Assembly: GCA_963739615.1 (NCBI GenBank)
Contig: CAVUBD010000026.1
Span: forward strand, 1 to 64,000
Length of the DNA stretch: 64,000 nt
Direction of reading: 5' to 3'
Source: Palsa-504 sp963739615
Lineage (GTDB): Bacteria; Actinomycetota; Actinomycetes; Streptosporangiales; Streptosporangiaceae
The stretch's first letter is position 1. Every line of letters begins with the position of its first letter. Shown one piece after another: positions 19,488 to 28,549 of the stretch. The notes beneath the pieces were generated by a model. It had not been told where the DNA came from and ran no database searches. It worked only from the letters and a program-made list of their open reading frames with translations. The position numbers and the translations under genes are program-made.

Positions 19488-19817
19488 GTCCTGCTGGCTC
19501 CGCACCGCGATCAGGGGCACAGAACAGGGCGCACGGGGTTAGCCGGCGGATTCCGTTGCTTCATGTTCGGCCCGGGTTCCCGAGATGCCGGCGTTGGCGA
19601 CCTCATCGCCGCTCACGACGCCTAGGACACCTGGCGCGAGTGCGAACCCGGTGAAGAGAGAGATGGCGGCAGCAAGAGGTACCCTGAAATGCCAGGTCGG
19701 GGCCACAAAGCCGGGCGGGGCGGTCAGGGTGTGGGGTTCCAAAACGGGGCATTAGTAGCTGACCTGCGGGTTCGCCTGCGGCAGTGGTCGTGCGGCTGGC
19801 AGCATCGCGGGCTTGTG
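19488..19817. other. Gap after the RelBE-like operon; holds copy 2 of the dispersed repeat
   Basis: Apart from the repeat at 19650-19703 no gene or RNA is visible; the open frames are short and lack family features. Confidence 0.5.
19650..19703 (+). repeat. Dispersed repeat, copy 2
   Basis: This matches 18553-18603 and lies about 110 bases upstream of a truncated rve-type transposase, consistent with an insertion-sequence end. Confidence 0.55.
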
Positions 19818-20275
19818 ATGGTACGGATGCTCTACCTGATGTTCGTCCGCCTGGCCGCTGGCCGCCTGGCCGCCTGGCCGGCTGGCTGGCCGGCTGGATG
19901 GCGCTGCTGGCACGTTCTGCGGCCTCGAAGGACGCCGAGCTGCTCGTGCCGCACCAGGAGGTCGCGGTGCTGCGGCGGCAGAACCCCAGGCCGAAGCTGG
20001 ACTGGGCTGGCCGGGCGGTGCTCGCCGCGCTGGCCCGGCTGATCCCCAGGCGGCTGCGGATGGGCAGGCTGGTCACGCCGGACACGCTGCTGCGCTGGCA
20101 CCGGCGTCCGGTCCGCTGGCGCTGGACTTACCCTTCCAGGGGCGGTCGGCGTCGGCCAATGCCAGGCTCGCGGCGCTGATCGAGCAGATGGCACGGGAGA
20201 ATCCGGGCTGGGGCTACCGGCAGATCCAGGGCGAACTGCTCGGCCTCGGCATCCGCGTCGGAGCCTCGCGAGGGA
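19818..20275 (+). pseudogene. rve-type transposase, N-terminal part with frameshifts
   Basis: The pieces VRMLYLMFVRLAAG, SAASKDAELLVPHQEVAVLR, PKLDWAGRAVLAALARLIP and LVTPDTLLRWHRRPVRWRW are the N-terminal domain of the same transposase group as 9696-10764. Then ENPGWGYRQIQGELLGLG appears in a shifted frame. The element stops abruptly near 20275, where the RecD-like gene fragment of the other strand begins, so one rearrangement truncated both genes. Confidence 0.75.
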
Positions 20276-20866
20276 CGTGGAGACGCCGACGCCCTGCAGG
20301 AAGATCATGACCTGCTTGATCGCCTTCTGCTCGGCCCAGGCGTCCTTGATGCGCGTGCTGCGCTTCGGGCCGAGGCCAGGGACCTCGATGAGGCGGCCGG
20401 GCTCGTCGTCGATGATGTGCATGATGTCGATGCCGAAGTGGCTGACCATCCGTTCGGCCATGACGGGGCCGATGCCTTTGATCAGGCCGGATCCGAGGTA
20501 CCTTCTGACGCCTTGCTCTGTCGCCGGGAGCACGGTGGTGTAGGAGCAGACGTCGAACTGGCGGCCGTACTTCATGTGCGAGGTCCAGCGGCCGCGCAGC
20601 CGCAGTGACTCGCCGATCTGCGCGCCGAGCAGCGGGCCGACCGCGGTGATCAGCTCCGTGCTGGCGCTGACCGGGCCGCGGCCGGTGCCCCGGTCCGGGG
20701 CGATGCGGGCGATCGTGTAACCGGTCTCCGGGTTGCTGAACGTAACCCGTTCGAGCACGCCGTCCAGGATCGCGACGTCCCGCTGCGGCACCTGTTGCTG
20801 CGGCGTCGGCTGTTGCGCTGCCTGCGGCGCTGTCGGTGTCTGCGTCTGGGGAGCGGACGGCGGCAT
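20270..20866 (-). pseudogene. RecD2-like helicase, N-terminal fragment
   Basis: After a Gln/Pro-rich leader the product has an OB-like region (LDGVLERVTFSNPETGYTIA) and the helix-hairpin-helix segment YLGSGLIKGIGPVMAERMVS...GLGPKRSTRIKDAW of RecD2/TraA-type helicases. Homology ends at about residue 198 (QGVGVSTSLA) exactly at the junction with the transposase remnant. The ATPase motifs are therefore missing and the fragment cannot be a working helicase. The ATG is at 20866. Confidence 0.8.
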
Positions 20867-21091
20867 AGCGCTATTTTGCCGGCATTCGCGCGCGAATGCG
20901 CCGCACGGCGCGGATCAGCGCCGCGTACGCCCCGCGCGGGGCCGGGCGGATCGGTGCCGCGCCCGGCGACGAACGCGCGCGCACCGGCATAACCGAGCAG
21001 GAACAGCAGGCGGCACCGGCCAGCATCCTGGCCGAAGCAGCGGCCAGAGCCCCAATTTGGCCCCACCGCAATCCCCGGCCAGTCCGACTGG
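20867..21091. other. Gap between RecD2 fragment and recombinase
   Basis: A minus-strand frame ends here with ALIRAVRRIRARMPAK. It could be the end of another lost gene, but I cannot place it in a family. Confidence 0.3.
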
Positions 21092-21917
21092 TCACCGTCG
21101 GCACAGGTCGGCCAGGATAGCCACGGACCCGCCGGTCGCAACCACCATGCCGTAACAGCCGGTGACCGCGAAGTCGCGCCACACGACCTCGCCCTTCCCG
21201 GGCCCGGACCGCTCCCGCATCCCGATCTGCACCTGGTGCTCCACCAGGAACCGCAGCACCGCGTGCACCGTGCCCAGCTGCTCGAACAGCCGGAACACCA
21301 GGCGGATGACCGCCTGGACCTGCTCATCGGGGTCCAGGGCCACCTCGCCGGACGGCCGGCGGGCATACCCGGCCGGCAGCGGGACCGCCAGCTCCCCGCG
21401 GCCGGCCTTGGCCAGCCGGCCCGAGGCCATCCGCTGCTTGATCAGATGCAGCTCGACCTGGCTCATCGTCCCCTTCAGATAAGCCCAGGAGGAGGCGGTC
21501 GTTGTACCAGTTCGGATCGTAGACCCCGTCCGCGTCGGCCAGCAGCGCCCCGGCCAGCGAGCACAGCTCGATCAGCTGATGCCAGTCCTGGCCCGCGCGG
21601 GCCAGCCGCGACATGTCCAGGCCCAGCACCAGCCCCGCATGCCCCATCGTGAGCTCCGCGACCAGCCGCGCGAACCCGGGCCGGCTGGCCGCGTTCGCCG
21701 CCGACCGCCCCAGGTCCTCATCGATCACCATCACCCGTGAGGCGGGCCAGCCCAGCGCGACCGCCCGGTCGGCCAGACCGTACTGCAGCCGGGTCGACTC
21801 GCCGTGATCCAGGACCTGCTGGCGCGAGGACTGCCGGACGTAGACGGCCGCCAGCCGGTCACGATGCAAGGCCTGGATCTTGCCATCGCCGTGCTCAAGC
21901 GGAAGCATCACGCTCAC
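21092..21917 (-). pseudogene. Large serine recombinase, frameshifted and C-terminally truncated
   Basis: The first frame (ATG 21917) has the resolvase catalytic domain: AAVYVRQSSRQQVLDHGEST with the nucleophile Ser, VIDEDLGRSAANAASRPGF and LVLGLDMSRLARAGQDWHQL. After LLLGLSEG the frame shifts at the C4 run 21470-21473; dropping one base gives TMSQVELHLIKQRMASGRLA and the recombinase domain (GELAVPLPAGY, QAVIRLVFRLFEQLGTVHAV). The frame stops at 21092, well before the usual zinc ribbon and coiled coil, so the C-terminus is lost even if the shift is artefactual. It probably mobilised part of this island. Confidence 0.85.
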
Positions 21918-22107
21918 CCCCGCTCCCCTCCGCCGCCGGCACGGGCGAGACCGCCAGCCGCTCCAGGAGCATGCTCAGCAATCCCAGAATGTCGCTCCGG
22001 GTCACCTCCGGAAACGACCTCCACAGCTCCCCCTCCGAAACCGTCGTCACCGCCGTCATCTGGAGAGGATGCCCGCACCCGCACCGCTCCCTGTCCCTCC
22101 AGGTCAC
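21895..22107 (-). CDS. Small zinc-ribbon-like protein upstream of the recombinase
   Basis: The frame contains VTWRDRERCGCGHPL, and a TGC GGG CAC triplet just upstream would complete a CGH...CGCGH metal site. It ends LLSMLLERLAVSPVPAAEGS and overlaps the recombinase start by about 22 bases. Another frame just upstream (LLRLVEWAERLRA) probably belongs to the same gene across a shift near 22115. It looks like an accessory protein of the recombinase, but I know no named family. Confidence 0.4.
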   Translation of the reverse strand: MTWRDRERCGCGHPLQMTAVTTVSEGELWRSFPEVTRSDILGLLSMLLERLAVSPVPAAEGSGGERDASA

Positions 22108-22189
22108 GTGCCCGCAGTCGCTCAGCCCACTCCACCAGGCGCAGCAGGCCCTCTTTGCCGATAACCGGCGTGCTTACACCCGCCCGTCC

Positions 22190-22389
22190 AATGCTGCATG
22201 CACTATGGCGAACCGACTGAGGGCGCCCGGGCGAACATGAAGAACGGCCTGGGCAACCTGGCCGCCCGCGACGTGGACCAACTCGCCGCGATCATCAGGA
22301 ACCGGCTCAAGCGCATCCAGTACCAGCCCGCCCTCATCGAGGGATTCCTGGCCCAGACCGGACTGACCCTGGAACCCCAGCCACCGTAA
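22190..22389 (+). pseudogene. C-terminal remnant of an IS630-like transposase
   Basis: EGARANMKNGLGNLAARDVD and QLAAIIRNRLKRIQYQPALI are the C-terminal end of IS630-type DDE transposases in actinomycetes, followed by a normal stop at 22387-22389. The catalytic part is gone. Confidence 0.55.
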
Positions 22390-22432
22390 AGGCCCAAATG
22401 CTAGCTTTTCAGCCTCTGTAGTTGGTAGTAAT

Positions 22433-22444
22433 CTGTCTAGACAG
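22433..22444. promoter_or_regulatory. 12-base perfect palindrome, probable antitoxin operator
   Basis: CTGTCTAGACAG lies 27 bases before the antitoxin ATG, with a related half site (GACTAGAT) just after it and TTGGTA upstream as a possible -35. Its place and symmetry fit an autoregulatory operator. Confidence 0.5.
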
Positions 22445-22470
22445 GACTAGATAGATGTAGGAAGGTGCTC

Positions 22471-22767
22471 ATGACGTCACCGACTCCGGATCACTGGCAG
22501 ATCCAAGACGCCAAGCAGCGCTTCAGCGAGATGATCCGTGCGGTTACGAGCGAGGGGCCGCAGGTCATCACGCGGCACGGTGAGGATGTCGCGGTAGTCG
22601 TAGATATCGGTGAGTACCGCAGGCTGACCCGGCCTGCGGTGGACCTTGCGAGCATCCTGCTCGGCGGCCCGAAGCTCGACGACGGCACCGCTAATGTCTT
22701 CGCGGAGATCGAGGCCGAGCGCAAGGCCGACTTCGGACGTGCGGTCGATCTTGAGGCGGGCACGTGA
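22471..22767 (+). CDS. Phd/YefM-family antitoxin of a PIN toxin
   Basis: The ATG at 22471 follows AGGAAGG by five bases. The 98-residue protein has WQIQDAKQRFSEMIRAVTSE and GPQVITRHGEDVAVVVDIGE YRRL, the Phd/YefM fold, then an acidic toxin-binding tail (NVFAEIEAERKADFGRAVD). The stop overlaps the next gene's GTG. It should neutralise the VapC-like product and bind the palindrome upstream. Confidence 0.85.
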   Translation: MTSPTPDHWQIQDAKQRFSEMIRAVTSEGPQVITRHGEDVAVVVDIGEYRRLTRPAVDLASILLGGPKLDDGTANVFAEIEAERKADFGRAVDLEAGT

Positions 22768-23177
22768 CCTACCTGCTCGACACCAACGTGCTGTCGGAGA
22801 CGCGCAAGCGCCAGCCGGCGGCGGACGTAGCCGACTGGATCGCGGCCACGCCGCCGGAGCGGCTGCACGTCTCCGTGCTGACCCTGGGCGAGATCGAGCA
22901 GGGGATCGCGAGGGTCCGCGGCCGGGGAGACCGGCACCAGGCTTCCGCCCTCGAGCGCTGGCTCCGGGATGTGGAGACCGGGTTCGAAGACCGGGTTCTC
23001 CCGGTCACCCTTCCGGTCGCCGCTGCCTGGGGCCGTCAGCAGTACGCGCAGCCCCTCCCGGTGATCGACGCGCTCATTGCAGCAACGGCGCGGGTGCACG
23101 ACATGACCGTGGTCACCCGCAACGTCAAGGACTTTGAGCTGGCCGGAGTCCAGGTGCTCAACCCCTTCGCTGAGTAA
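22764..23177 (+). CDS. VapC-like PIN-domain toxin
   Basis: The 137-residue protein is a complete PIN-domain RNase. It opens TYLLDTNVLSETRKRQPAAD with the first catalytic Asp, has LTLGEIEQGIARVRGRG with the Glu, PVIDALIAATA with the next Asp, and VVTRNVKDF near the end with the last. Proteins of this shape (FitB/VapC) cleave tRNA or rRNA when free of antitoxin. The GTG start overlaps the antitoxin stop (GTGA). The frame is intact and the pair may be active. Confidence 0.85.
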   Translation: MTYLLDTNVLSETRKRQPAADVADWIAATPPERLHVSVLTLGEIEQGIARVRGRGDRHQASALERWLRDVETGFEDRVLPVTLPVAAAWGRQQYAQPLPVIDALIAATARVHDMTVVTRNVKDFELAGVQVLNPFAE

Positions 23178-23199
23178 GCCCTCAGAGCGGAAAAGCTGC

Positions 23200-24115
23200 G
23201 GCGTGTGCCGTGCCAGTTCGCTGAGCATGCCGCCGCGGGCGCCGCGGAACAACCTCCCGTCCGGGCCGGAACCGAAGCGGAGCAGGTGCTGGCGGAGCAT
23301 GCCGGCCAAGACGGCCGGGATGGGGACGACGCGGACGGCGCCGTCGGGGCGGTGCTTGAGGCCACGTGGTTCATGGGGCCTGCCGGTGCTGGTCCACACG
23401 CTGCCGGTGCGCGGGCAGGCACCAGTGAGGATCATCTTCCCGCGGCCCCGAGCCGGGAGGATGAGATCGTCGCGGCGCAGCGCGACGGCTTCCTCCGGGC
23501 GCCGCGCCGCGTAGTACAGGCAGCCGAAGAACGCGACCAGATCCGGCCCGACGCAAACGACCTGGGCCAGGATCGCCCGGACCTGCGCCGGGCTGGCGAC
23601 GGTGGCCGGATTGAGGGCCACGGCGGCTCTGGGCGTGCGCCGCTTCACCCGGTCGGCCGGGTTGGCAGGAAGCAGCCCGAGCTCGACCGCGTAGCCGATG
23701 GCGCCATGGAACACCGCCCGCTTGCGGGTGATCGTGTTCGCCGCCGCGGGCGAGCCGTCCAACCGCACGCATAGCCCATCCAGGGCAGTCCGGATGACCT
23801 GCGGGTCATTGAGCTGCCGACCGGCAGCGACGCGCGTTCCAGCCAGGCCAGCGCGCTGCCGGTAGCCGGGGCCGGGATGCGGAGGCGCTGCTGCGGGTTG
23901 AAGGCATGACCATCCAGGGCGGCGCGCAGCTCTCGGGCCGGCGGCCTGCGGCCGGTTTCCCTGGCCAGCAGCGGAGTGACGGTCGCCAGCGCGTCAGCTA
24001 GGCTGGCCCGGGAAGGCGCGGCCAGGTGCGGCCATTTCATCGCCAGCGGGCCTCGAATACCCTCCGGCCGGGCCTGCGCCGGATCGCGAAGACCCGGACA
24101 TCGAACGAACTCATG
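23200..24115 (-). pseudogene. Tyrosine integrase, decayed
   Basis: The ATG at 24115 has GGAGGG upstream and starts SSFDVRVFAIRRRPGRRVFE, then stops at once; the next piece, MKWPHLAAPSRASLADALAT, follows in another frame, so about 60 residues seem deleted near 24045. A further shift near 23806-23812 leads to LNDPQVIRTALDGLCVRLDG and the catalytic region (AFFGCLYYAARRPEEAVALR, with the first Arg of the active site, and LKHRPDGAVRVVPIP). Homology ends at GRLFRGARGGMLSEL near 23215, before the HxxR and Tyr motifs. It was once the integrase of an actinomycete element, now lacking both termini. Confidence 0.8.
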
Positions 24116-24309
24116 AAAATCCCTCCCCTGGAAGCGACAGAAACCTCACGATTCGAGCTGATCACGTGAGGAACCTTCTCGTTACACACGCCTCCGCCGT
24201 ACCGTTCCGGAGGTGGCTCACTGCGGACGCTCGCTCCGGACCCAGCAGGACCCGATTCGGGCGCGAAATCACGAACTAAGCCGAGGCCTCCGGCCAGGAG
24301 CGCGGGTGT

Positions 24310-24664
24310 TCAGGCGGTGAGTGCATCGGTGTAGTCGATGAACGTGGTGGTGGCCTGGTCGAAGTCGGCGATCAGGCGCAGGTGCCCGCCGATGGCGGCG
24401 ACATAGGCGGGCATCTGATTCGACCTGCATATTCTCAATGTCGCCGTGTTCCATCCGGGAGACGCGAGCCTGGCTGACGCTCATCGCCCGGGCGACCTCG
24501 GCCTGGGTCATGCCGCACTGCTTGCGCATCTGCGCCAGGTGGTAGCCGATGTCGCGGGCGTTGCGGATGTCGCGGGCCGCGGCGCGACGGTCCGGGTCGT
24601 CGATGCCCAGGTCGGTGCGGCGGCGCTGATCCAGGGTGGTCTCCCACCGGTAATGCTCGGTCAT
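24310..24664 (-). pseudogene. XRE-family antitoxin, frameshifted near its 3' end
   Basis: The ATG at 24664 follows GGAG by seven bases. The product (EHYRWETTLDQRR..., then CGMTQAEVARAMSVSQARVS in the helix-turn-helix) is an XRE-type antitoxin. After HGDIENMQVES one extra base near 24415 shifts the frame; restoring it gives MPAYVAAIGGHLRLIADFDQ and a normal end at 24310. The upstream partner toxin of this type (HigB/RelE) is absent or reduced to a few codons. The DNA-binding domain is intact, so a truncated regulator may still be made. Confidence 0.7.
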
Positions 24665-25333
24665 CGGATCTCCTCGGGCTGCCAGGACATCCCTCAGCCC
24701 CGCGTCAGCATCCGCCTCCGCGAGTACGCCAGCCACGGCCGTCACGAAACTCAGCAAGCACCGTACAACCCGGAATCACGCATCCCCCGTCCGCGTGTCA
24801 CGGCCGCCGACACCACGCCTCGTCAATTCCACCCACAATATTTCCGACTACTTACCAGGCCAGAGCAGCAGCACCCCAGCGGATGCCTTTTCTACACGCT
24901 GGACCGGGTAGGAAACGAAAAGAATTAAATAATTTACAATTTGGCGTTTCCGCAGTTCAGAAGTCGATCTGAGCGACGGCAGGAGGCCCCGGGGGGCCCT
25001 GGGTGACCCCCGTCCTTTTCTTTTGCCGTCCTGTACGTAGGCTTGGAGCAGCGAGCCTGAAAAAAGATAGAAAATATCATCGCCCAGAGGCTAGTCAGCG
25101 TCGCGGTGGTCTGTCCTGACCGCTGGTTCCCAGGCGACGTCACGGTGATCACCAGCCGCGACGGCCGCGCGTTCGCCGGCCAGGTGGCGGACATGGACGT
25201 CTGCACCGGCGAGGTCACCATCAAGCTGCCGGGCAGCTGACCGCGTGAGCTGCCCCTTAGGCGGCGCTATGAGGACGCCACCCTGAATGCGCTCACAAAT
25301 GCGCGCACCAGAGAAATCAAGGGAATTACGATC
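24665..25333. other. Gap with an AT-rich segment and a possible gene remnant
   Basis: Bases 24920-25080 are much richer in A and T than the surroundings (AATTAAATAATTTACAATTT and AAAAAAGATAGAAAATAT), which could be a promoter or H-NS/Lsr2-bound patch. From about 25078 a plus frame reads RLVSVAVVCPDRWFPGDVTV and VADMDVCTGEVTIKLPGS to a stop at 25237-25239. The wording looks like real protein but I cannot see a start or name a family. Confidence 0.4.
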
Positions 25334-25694
25334 ATGAGCCAACAGATTCTGGCGACGGGCACTGACCGCGACTACGCCGCAGCGCACGACTGGATCAAGC
25401 AGACCGGCGCGAGGCGGAAGACGCTCTCGCCACCCCAGGATGAGGGACCGGCCAAAGGGGAACTGGTCGCGGCGCTCCTACCGGAAATCACCAGCCAGCA
25501 CGCGACCGCGATCGTCGCGCAGCAGATCAGAGATCAGGGAGACGCTGAGCGCTCCCTGGCCGGCCCCCGCGAAGCGGGCTGCGCTCGCTGATCAGGGCAC
25601 GTTCCAGTACGCCGACCCCTACTCGGCTCGGTGTCCCGACTGCGACCACCCGACCGGCGCAGCGGCAGAGGCCCGCAAACTGCTCGCGCCCTGA
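25334..25694 (+). CDS. Small protein with C-terminal CxxC motif, probable frameshift
   Basis: The ATG at 25334 opens SQQILATGTDRDYAAAHDWI. The frame stops at 25589-25591, but the overlapping frame continues from the same place as APAKRAALADQGTFQYADPY and SARCPDCDHPTG to a stop at 25692-25694. The switch occurs at a run of five C near 25569. Joined, the protein would be about 120 residues with a helical N-terminal half and a CPDC knuckle. I know no family. It may belong to the preceding small element. Confidence 0.4.
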
Positions 25695-25939
25695 TACTGC
25701 CGGAGCCGGGCCCGCCAGCTCTCCCGGTCCCGCCGGTACCGGGCCTCCCGCTCGCCGTGCAGGCCGGCCGCGCCGGTGAGCTCGGCGACGTCGGCTAGGG
25801 CGACGGGCCCGCGAGACCAGCCGCCCGGCCATCCTCCGGCCGGGCCAGCACTTGAAGTGACGGGTCAGGCTCAGACGAGACGTGGATGGCTGATGAGAAG
25901 CACCAGCAGGTGGGGTACCGACGATCGGAGATGAAGTAG
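25695..25939. other. Gap before the PHA-synthase-like gene
   Basis: On the minus strand about 25690-25805 a frame reads ALADVAELTGAAGLHGEREA and RYRRDRESWRARLRQYQ. It looks like the end of a helical protein but has no visible start here. No promoter stands out for the gene at 25940 beyond GGAG at 25927. Confidence 0.3.
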
Positions 25940-27060
25940 ATGTTCAGGCGGTTGACCGACGCAATGTTTGGTGCGGCCACGCTGAGTGCGCATGTTATGG
26001 CCAAGGCCATAGCGGTGCCGGTGGACACGGCGCTGTGGGCCCGCGAGACCACCAACCGCAGGCCCCCGCAGTGGCACAGCCGCAACAAGGCCGTGCTCGC
26101 CTCGCCGTTCGCGCTGCTGCGTGACTTCAGCGTCGGCGCCGATGACGTCGTTCCCACGCTGCTGTTCCCGCCGCTGGCCGGGCACGCCTCGTGCATCATC
26201 GACAAGAACGGCCAGAGCCAGGTCCAGCTCTGCATCACGACGGGCCTGACCAAGGTCTACTCATTCGACTGGCTGAGCGCCACCGACGCCACCAAGGACA
26301 CCACCGAGGATGACGGCCTCGACTTCATCACCCGCGCGGTGGACCTCATCGCGGGGCCCGCGGGCACGGTCAACATCGTCGGGGACTGCCAGGGCGGCTG
26401 GGAAGCCACGCTGTGGGCGGCCCTGCACCCCGGGCGCGTCAATACGCTCATGGTGGCCGGCGCGCCGATCGACACCAGCGCCGGGAATGGTCCGGCCCAG
26501 ACGCTGATGCCCATCCTGACCCCGCGCGGCAACATTGCGCTGTACAAGGCCATGGTCACGGCCTACGGCGGCATCTGGCCCGGCATCAACGGGGTCATAG
26601 GGTCCATCGCGATGCACCCGGCCACCCACGTGGCCGAGCACCTCAAGCTCTTCTGGCACGTGCACGACCGCGAGTACCTCGACCAGTTCAGTGACTTCTA
26701 CGACTGGTACCTCTACCCGGTCAACCTGCCAGGCCAGCTGAACCTGTGGGCCGTGGAGCACCTGTTCGTCAAGAACGAGATGTTCAAGGGCGAGCTGGAG
26801 GTCGCGGGCCAGGCCGTGAGCCTGCGCAGCATTACCTGCCCGGTGTTCCTGCTCGGTGCCGACGAGGACGACGTCACGCCGTGGCAGCAGGTCCACAACA
26901 TGCGGTACGCGGTTGGCTCTTCGCTGGTCCGCTGGTACCTCGCACCGGGTGGGCACATGGGCCTGTTCATCGGCCGCCAGTCGCAGGCTGAGTACTGGAC
27001 CCCGATCCTGGCTCAGGTCCGCGAGCTCTCACAACCAGGGGTACGCGGTGCCGGTAACAA
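25940..27060 (+). CDS. PHA-synthase-like alpha/beta hydrolase
   Basis: The protein is an alpha/beta hydrolase of the polyhydroxyalkanoate synthase group. The nucleophile motif is VGDCQGGWEATLW, with Cys instead of Ser, as in PhaC (GxCxGG). The strand-turn residues CPVFLLGADEDDVTPWQQV carry the catalytic Asp, and APGGHMGLFIG carries the His. Such enzymes polymerise hydroxyacyl-CoA, but related proteins have other acyl-transfer roles. It is shorter than true PhaC (about 365 residues of real homology). After about 27060 the open frame runs on into unrelated Thr/Pro-rich sequence that is a shadow of the transposase fragment, so the C-terminus was cut by that junction. GGAG lies nine bases before the ATG. 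Confidence 0.75.
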
Positions 27061-27082
27061 TGGACCCGTCAGCACCGCTAGG

Positions 27083-27360
27083 TCAACCATCGGCTCCGCG
27101 ACACCGTCTGCGACTTCGCCGCCGGCTCCCGGTACGCCAGCCCCTGGGCCGCGGTCATCTGCGACCAGGCCCGGGACCACCTCGGCAAGGACCACCCGCA
27201 CGCCGTGCGCATCCTCGCCCGCGCCTGTAGCTACCTCATCTGGCGCTGCTGCCAAGACGGCACCGCCTACGACCCCGCCAAGCACACCGCCCTCCAGCGC
27301 CTCCCGGACCAGCAGCGCGCCGCCCAGGCCGCAGGCCCCGCCCCGCAGGAGGACCGATGA
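27083..27360 (+). pseudogene. Transposase C-terminal fragment
   Basis: In the frame ending at TGA 27358-27360 the sequence reads RLRDTVCDFAAGSRYASPW, DHPHAVRILARACSYLIWRC and AYDPAKHTALQRLPDQQ. This is the C-terminal pattern I associate with actinobacterial transposases, probably of the IS110 kind. No start is present and it fuses onto the hydrolase gene. Confidence 0.5.
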
Positions 27361-27548
27361 CCAGCGCGATCATCGCCGCGCTGCGCGCCCACGCAGCCGG
27401 CCTGCACCCCGATGAGGCCGGCACCGAGCTGTCCTGGCCACGGCCATCCGCCACGGCGCAGAGCACCCGCCAGGACACCACTGACCATCACCGCGCGACC
27501 GGTCGTGTCAGGGCGCCGTACCTATCGCGGGACAGGACACCGGCGTAG
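27357..27548 (+). pseudogene. Hypothetical protein, truncated
   Basis: The ATG overlaps the preceding stop (ATGA). The first residues TSAIIAALRAHAAGLHPDEA look like the start of a hypothetical protein common behind such transposases. After about residue 26 the frame becomes unrelated (PRPSATAQSTRQD) and stops at 27546-27548. Confidence 0.4.
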
Positions 27549-27671
27549 TGTCAGGGGGGAAACCTTCGCAGCATCCTACGCCAGGCCAGGGCCAGGATGC
27601 GGGTAACCGCGTCGCTCCGGACCCCGGCGGCACGGCCAGACACGGCCGGATAGGAGCTAGGTGCCCCAGCG

Positions 27672-28031
27672 ATGCGGGAATCAGCCAGCGTGGCAGCTGT
27701 CCCCTCGGACGGGATACGGGGACTGCCCGGGCCCGGCGTGCGCTCGACCCGCGGTCCCCCGGCCAGCACGGCTGTCGGCTCGCCGGAGACGACGCCGCGC
27801 TTGGCCGATGATCACGACCGGATCGCCGACGGGCTGAACGACATTGTGGCGCGCCGGCTGTTCTCGGCGGGACTGGCTCTGGAAGCCGCGCTGAGGCTGA
27901 CCGGCGAGCACCGTGCCGCAGGCAAGGTCCAGCACGCCATCAGCGAGCTGGACCTGGCGATCAGAGATATCAGGGACATGGTGTTCGTTTCCGCCCAGGC
28001 GGCTTCGCCTGCCGCCGGGAAGCCGGGTTAG
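27672..28031 (+). CDS. Stand-alone histidine-kinase dimerisation domain without the catalytic His
   Basis: Residues 45-105 (DDHDRIADGLNDIVARRLFS, ALEAALRLTGEHRAAGKVQ, ISELDLAIRDIRDMVF) match the DHp (HisKA_3) domain of GAF-type sensor kinases. The H-box normally reads RDLHDxVxQRLF; here it is DGLNDIVARRLF, so Asn replaces the phosphorylated His, and no ATPase domain follows. The first 45 residues are Pro/Gly-rich and without features. It could be a remnant, or a protein that dimerises with full-length kinases. The open frame itself is intact (119 residues). Confidence 0.55.
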   Translation: MRESASVAAVPSDGIRGLPGPGVRSTRGPPASTAVGSPETTPRLADDHDRIADGLNDIVARRLFSAGLALEAALRLTGEHRAAGKVQHAISELDLAIRDIRDMVFVSAQAASPAAGKPG

Positions 28032-28039
28032 GGCGTCAT

Positions 28040-28341
28040 CCAGTGCATCAGCCGGGGCGGACTGCGCTGCCGCAGCCGGGGCGGTGCGGGCCAAGCTGCT
28101 GACCGCCGAGGCCGAGTGGACGCGGGTCGCGGGGCACGGCGACCCGGGCCGCTGGGCCGAGGCCACGGGCGCATGGGACGAGCTGGGCTGCCCGTGGCCG
28201 GCGGCCTACGCCCGCTGACGCCTGGCCGAGGCGCTGCTCGAGACTGGCGCCCCTCACCAGGAAGCCGCGGTACCGCTGCGGCGAGCGTGGGCGACCGCCC
28301 GAGAGCCCGGGGCGGGGCCGCTGCTGGCCGAGGCCGCCTGA
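28040..28341 (+). pseudogene. LuxR-type ATPase regulator, C-terminal remnant with a nonsense codon
   Basis: LTAEAEWTRVAGHGDPGRWA, GAWDELGCPWPAAYAR and, after an in-frame TGA at 28216-28218, RLAEALLETGAPHQEAAVPL and RRAWATAREPGAG match the TPR-like part of LAL-type LuxR regulators. There the family has ARWRLAEALL, so the TGA replaces the Trp codon TGG. The ATPase domain before it and the helix-turn-helix after it are both absent. Confidence 0.7.
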
Positions 28342-28549
28342 GCTGGTTGTTCTCCCGAGGCCCCCCGCTGCGGCCCTCATCCCCTATCACCTCGGCGGAG
28401 TGAGAACATCGGCTGGACCGGGCATTTGCCTTGGTCCGAGATCCAGTATCAACCGGGCACGTGAACGGTCGGCAAACTGATGCACAACACAGCGTTATGG
28501 AAAAATGGCGAGACGGCAAACCAGATCCTGATTGGTGCCGGCCTGAAGC

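Noticed and set aside
27060..27415. A Thr/Pro-rich C-terminal domain of the PHA-synthase-like protein
   Set aside because: Another frame of the same DNA encodes a transposase C-terminus, so the Thr/Pro run is a read-through into unrelated sequence.
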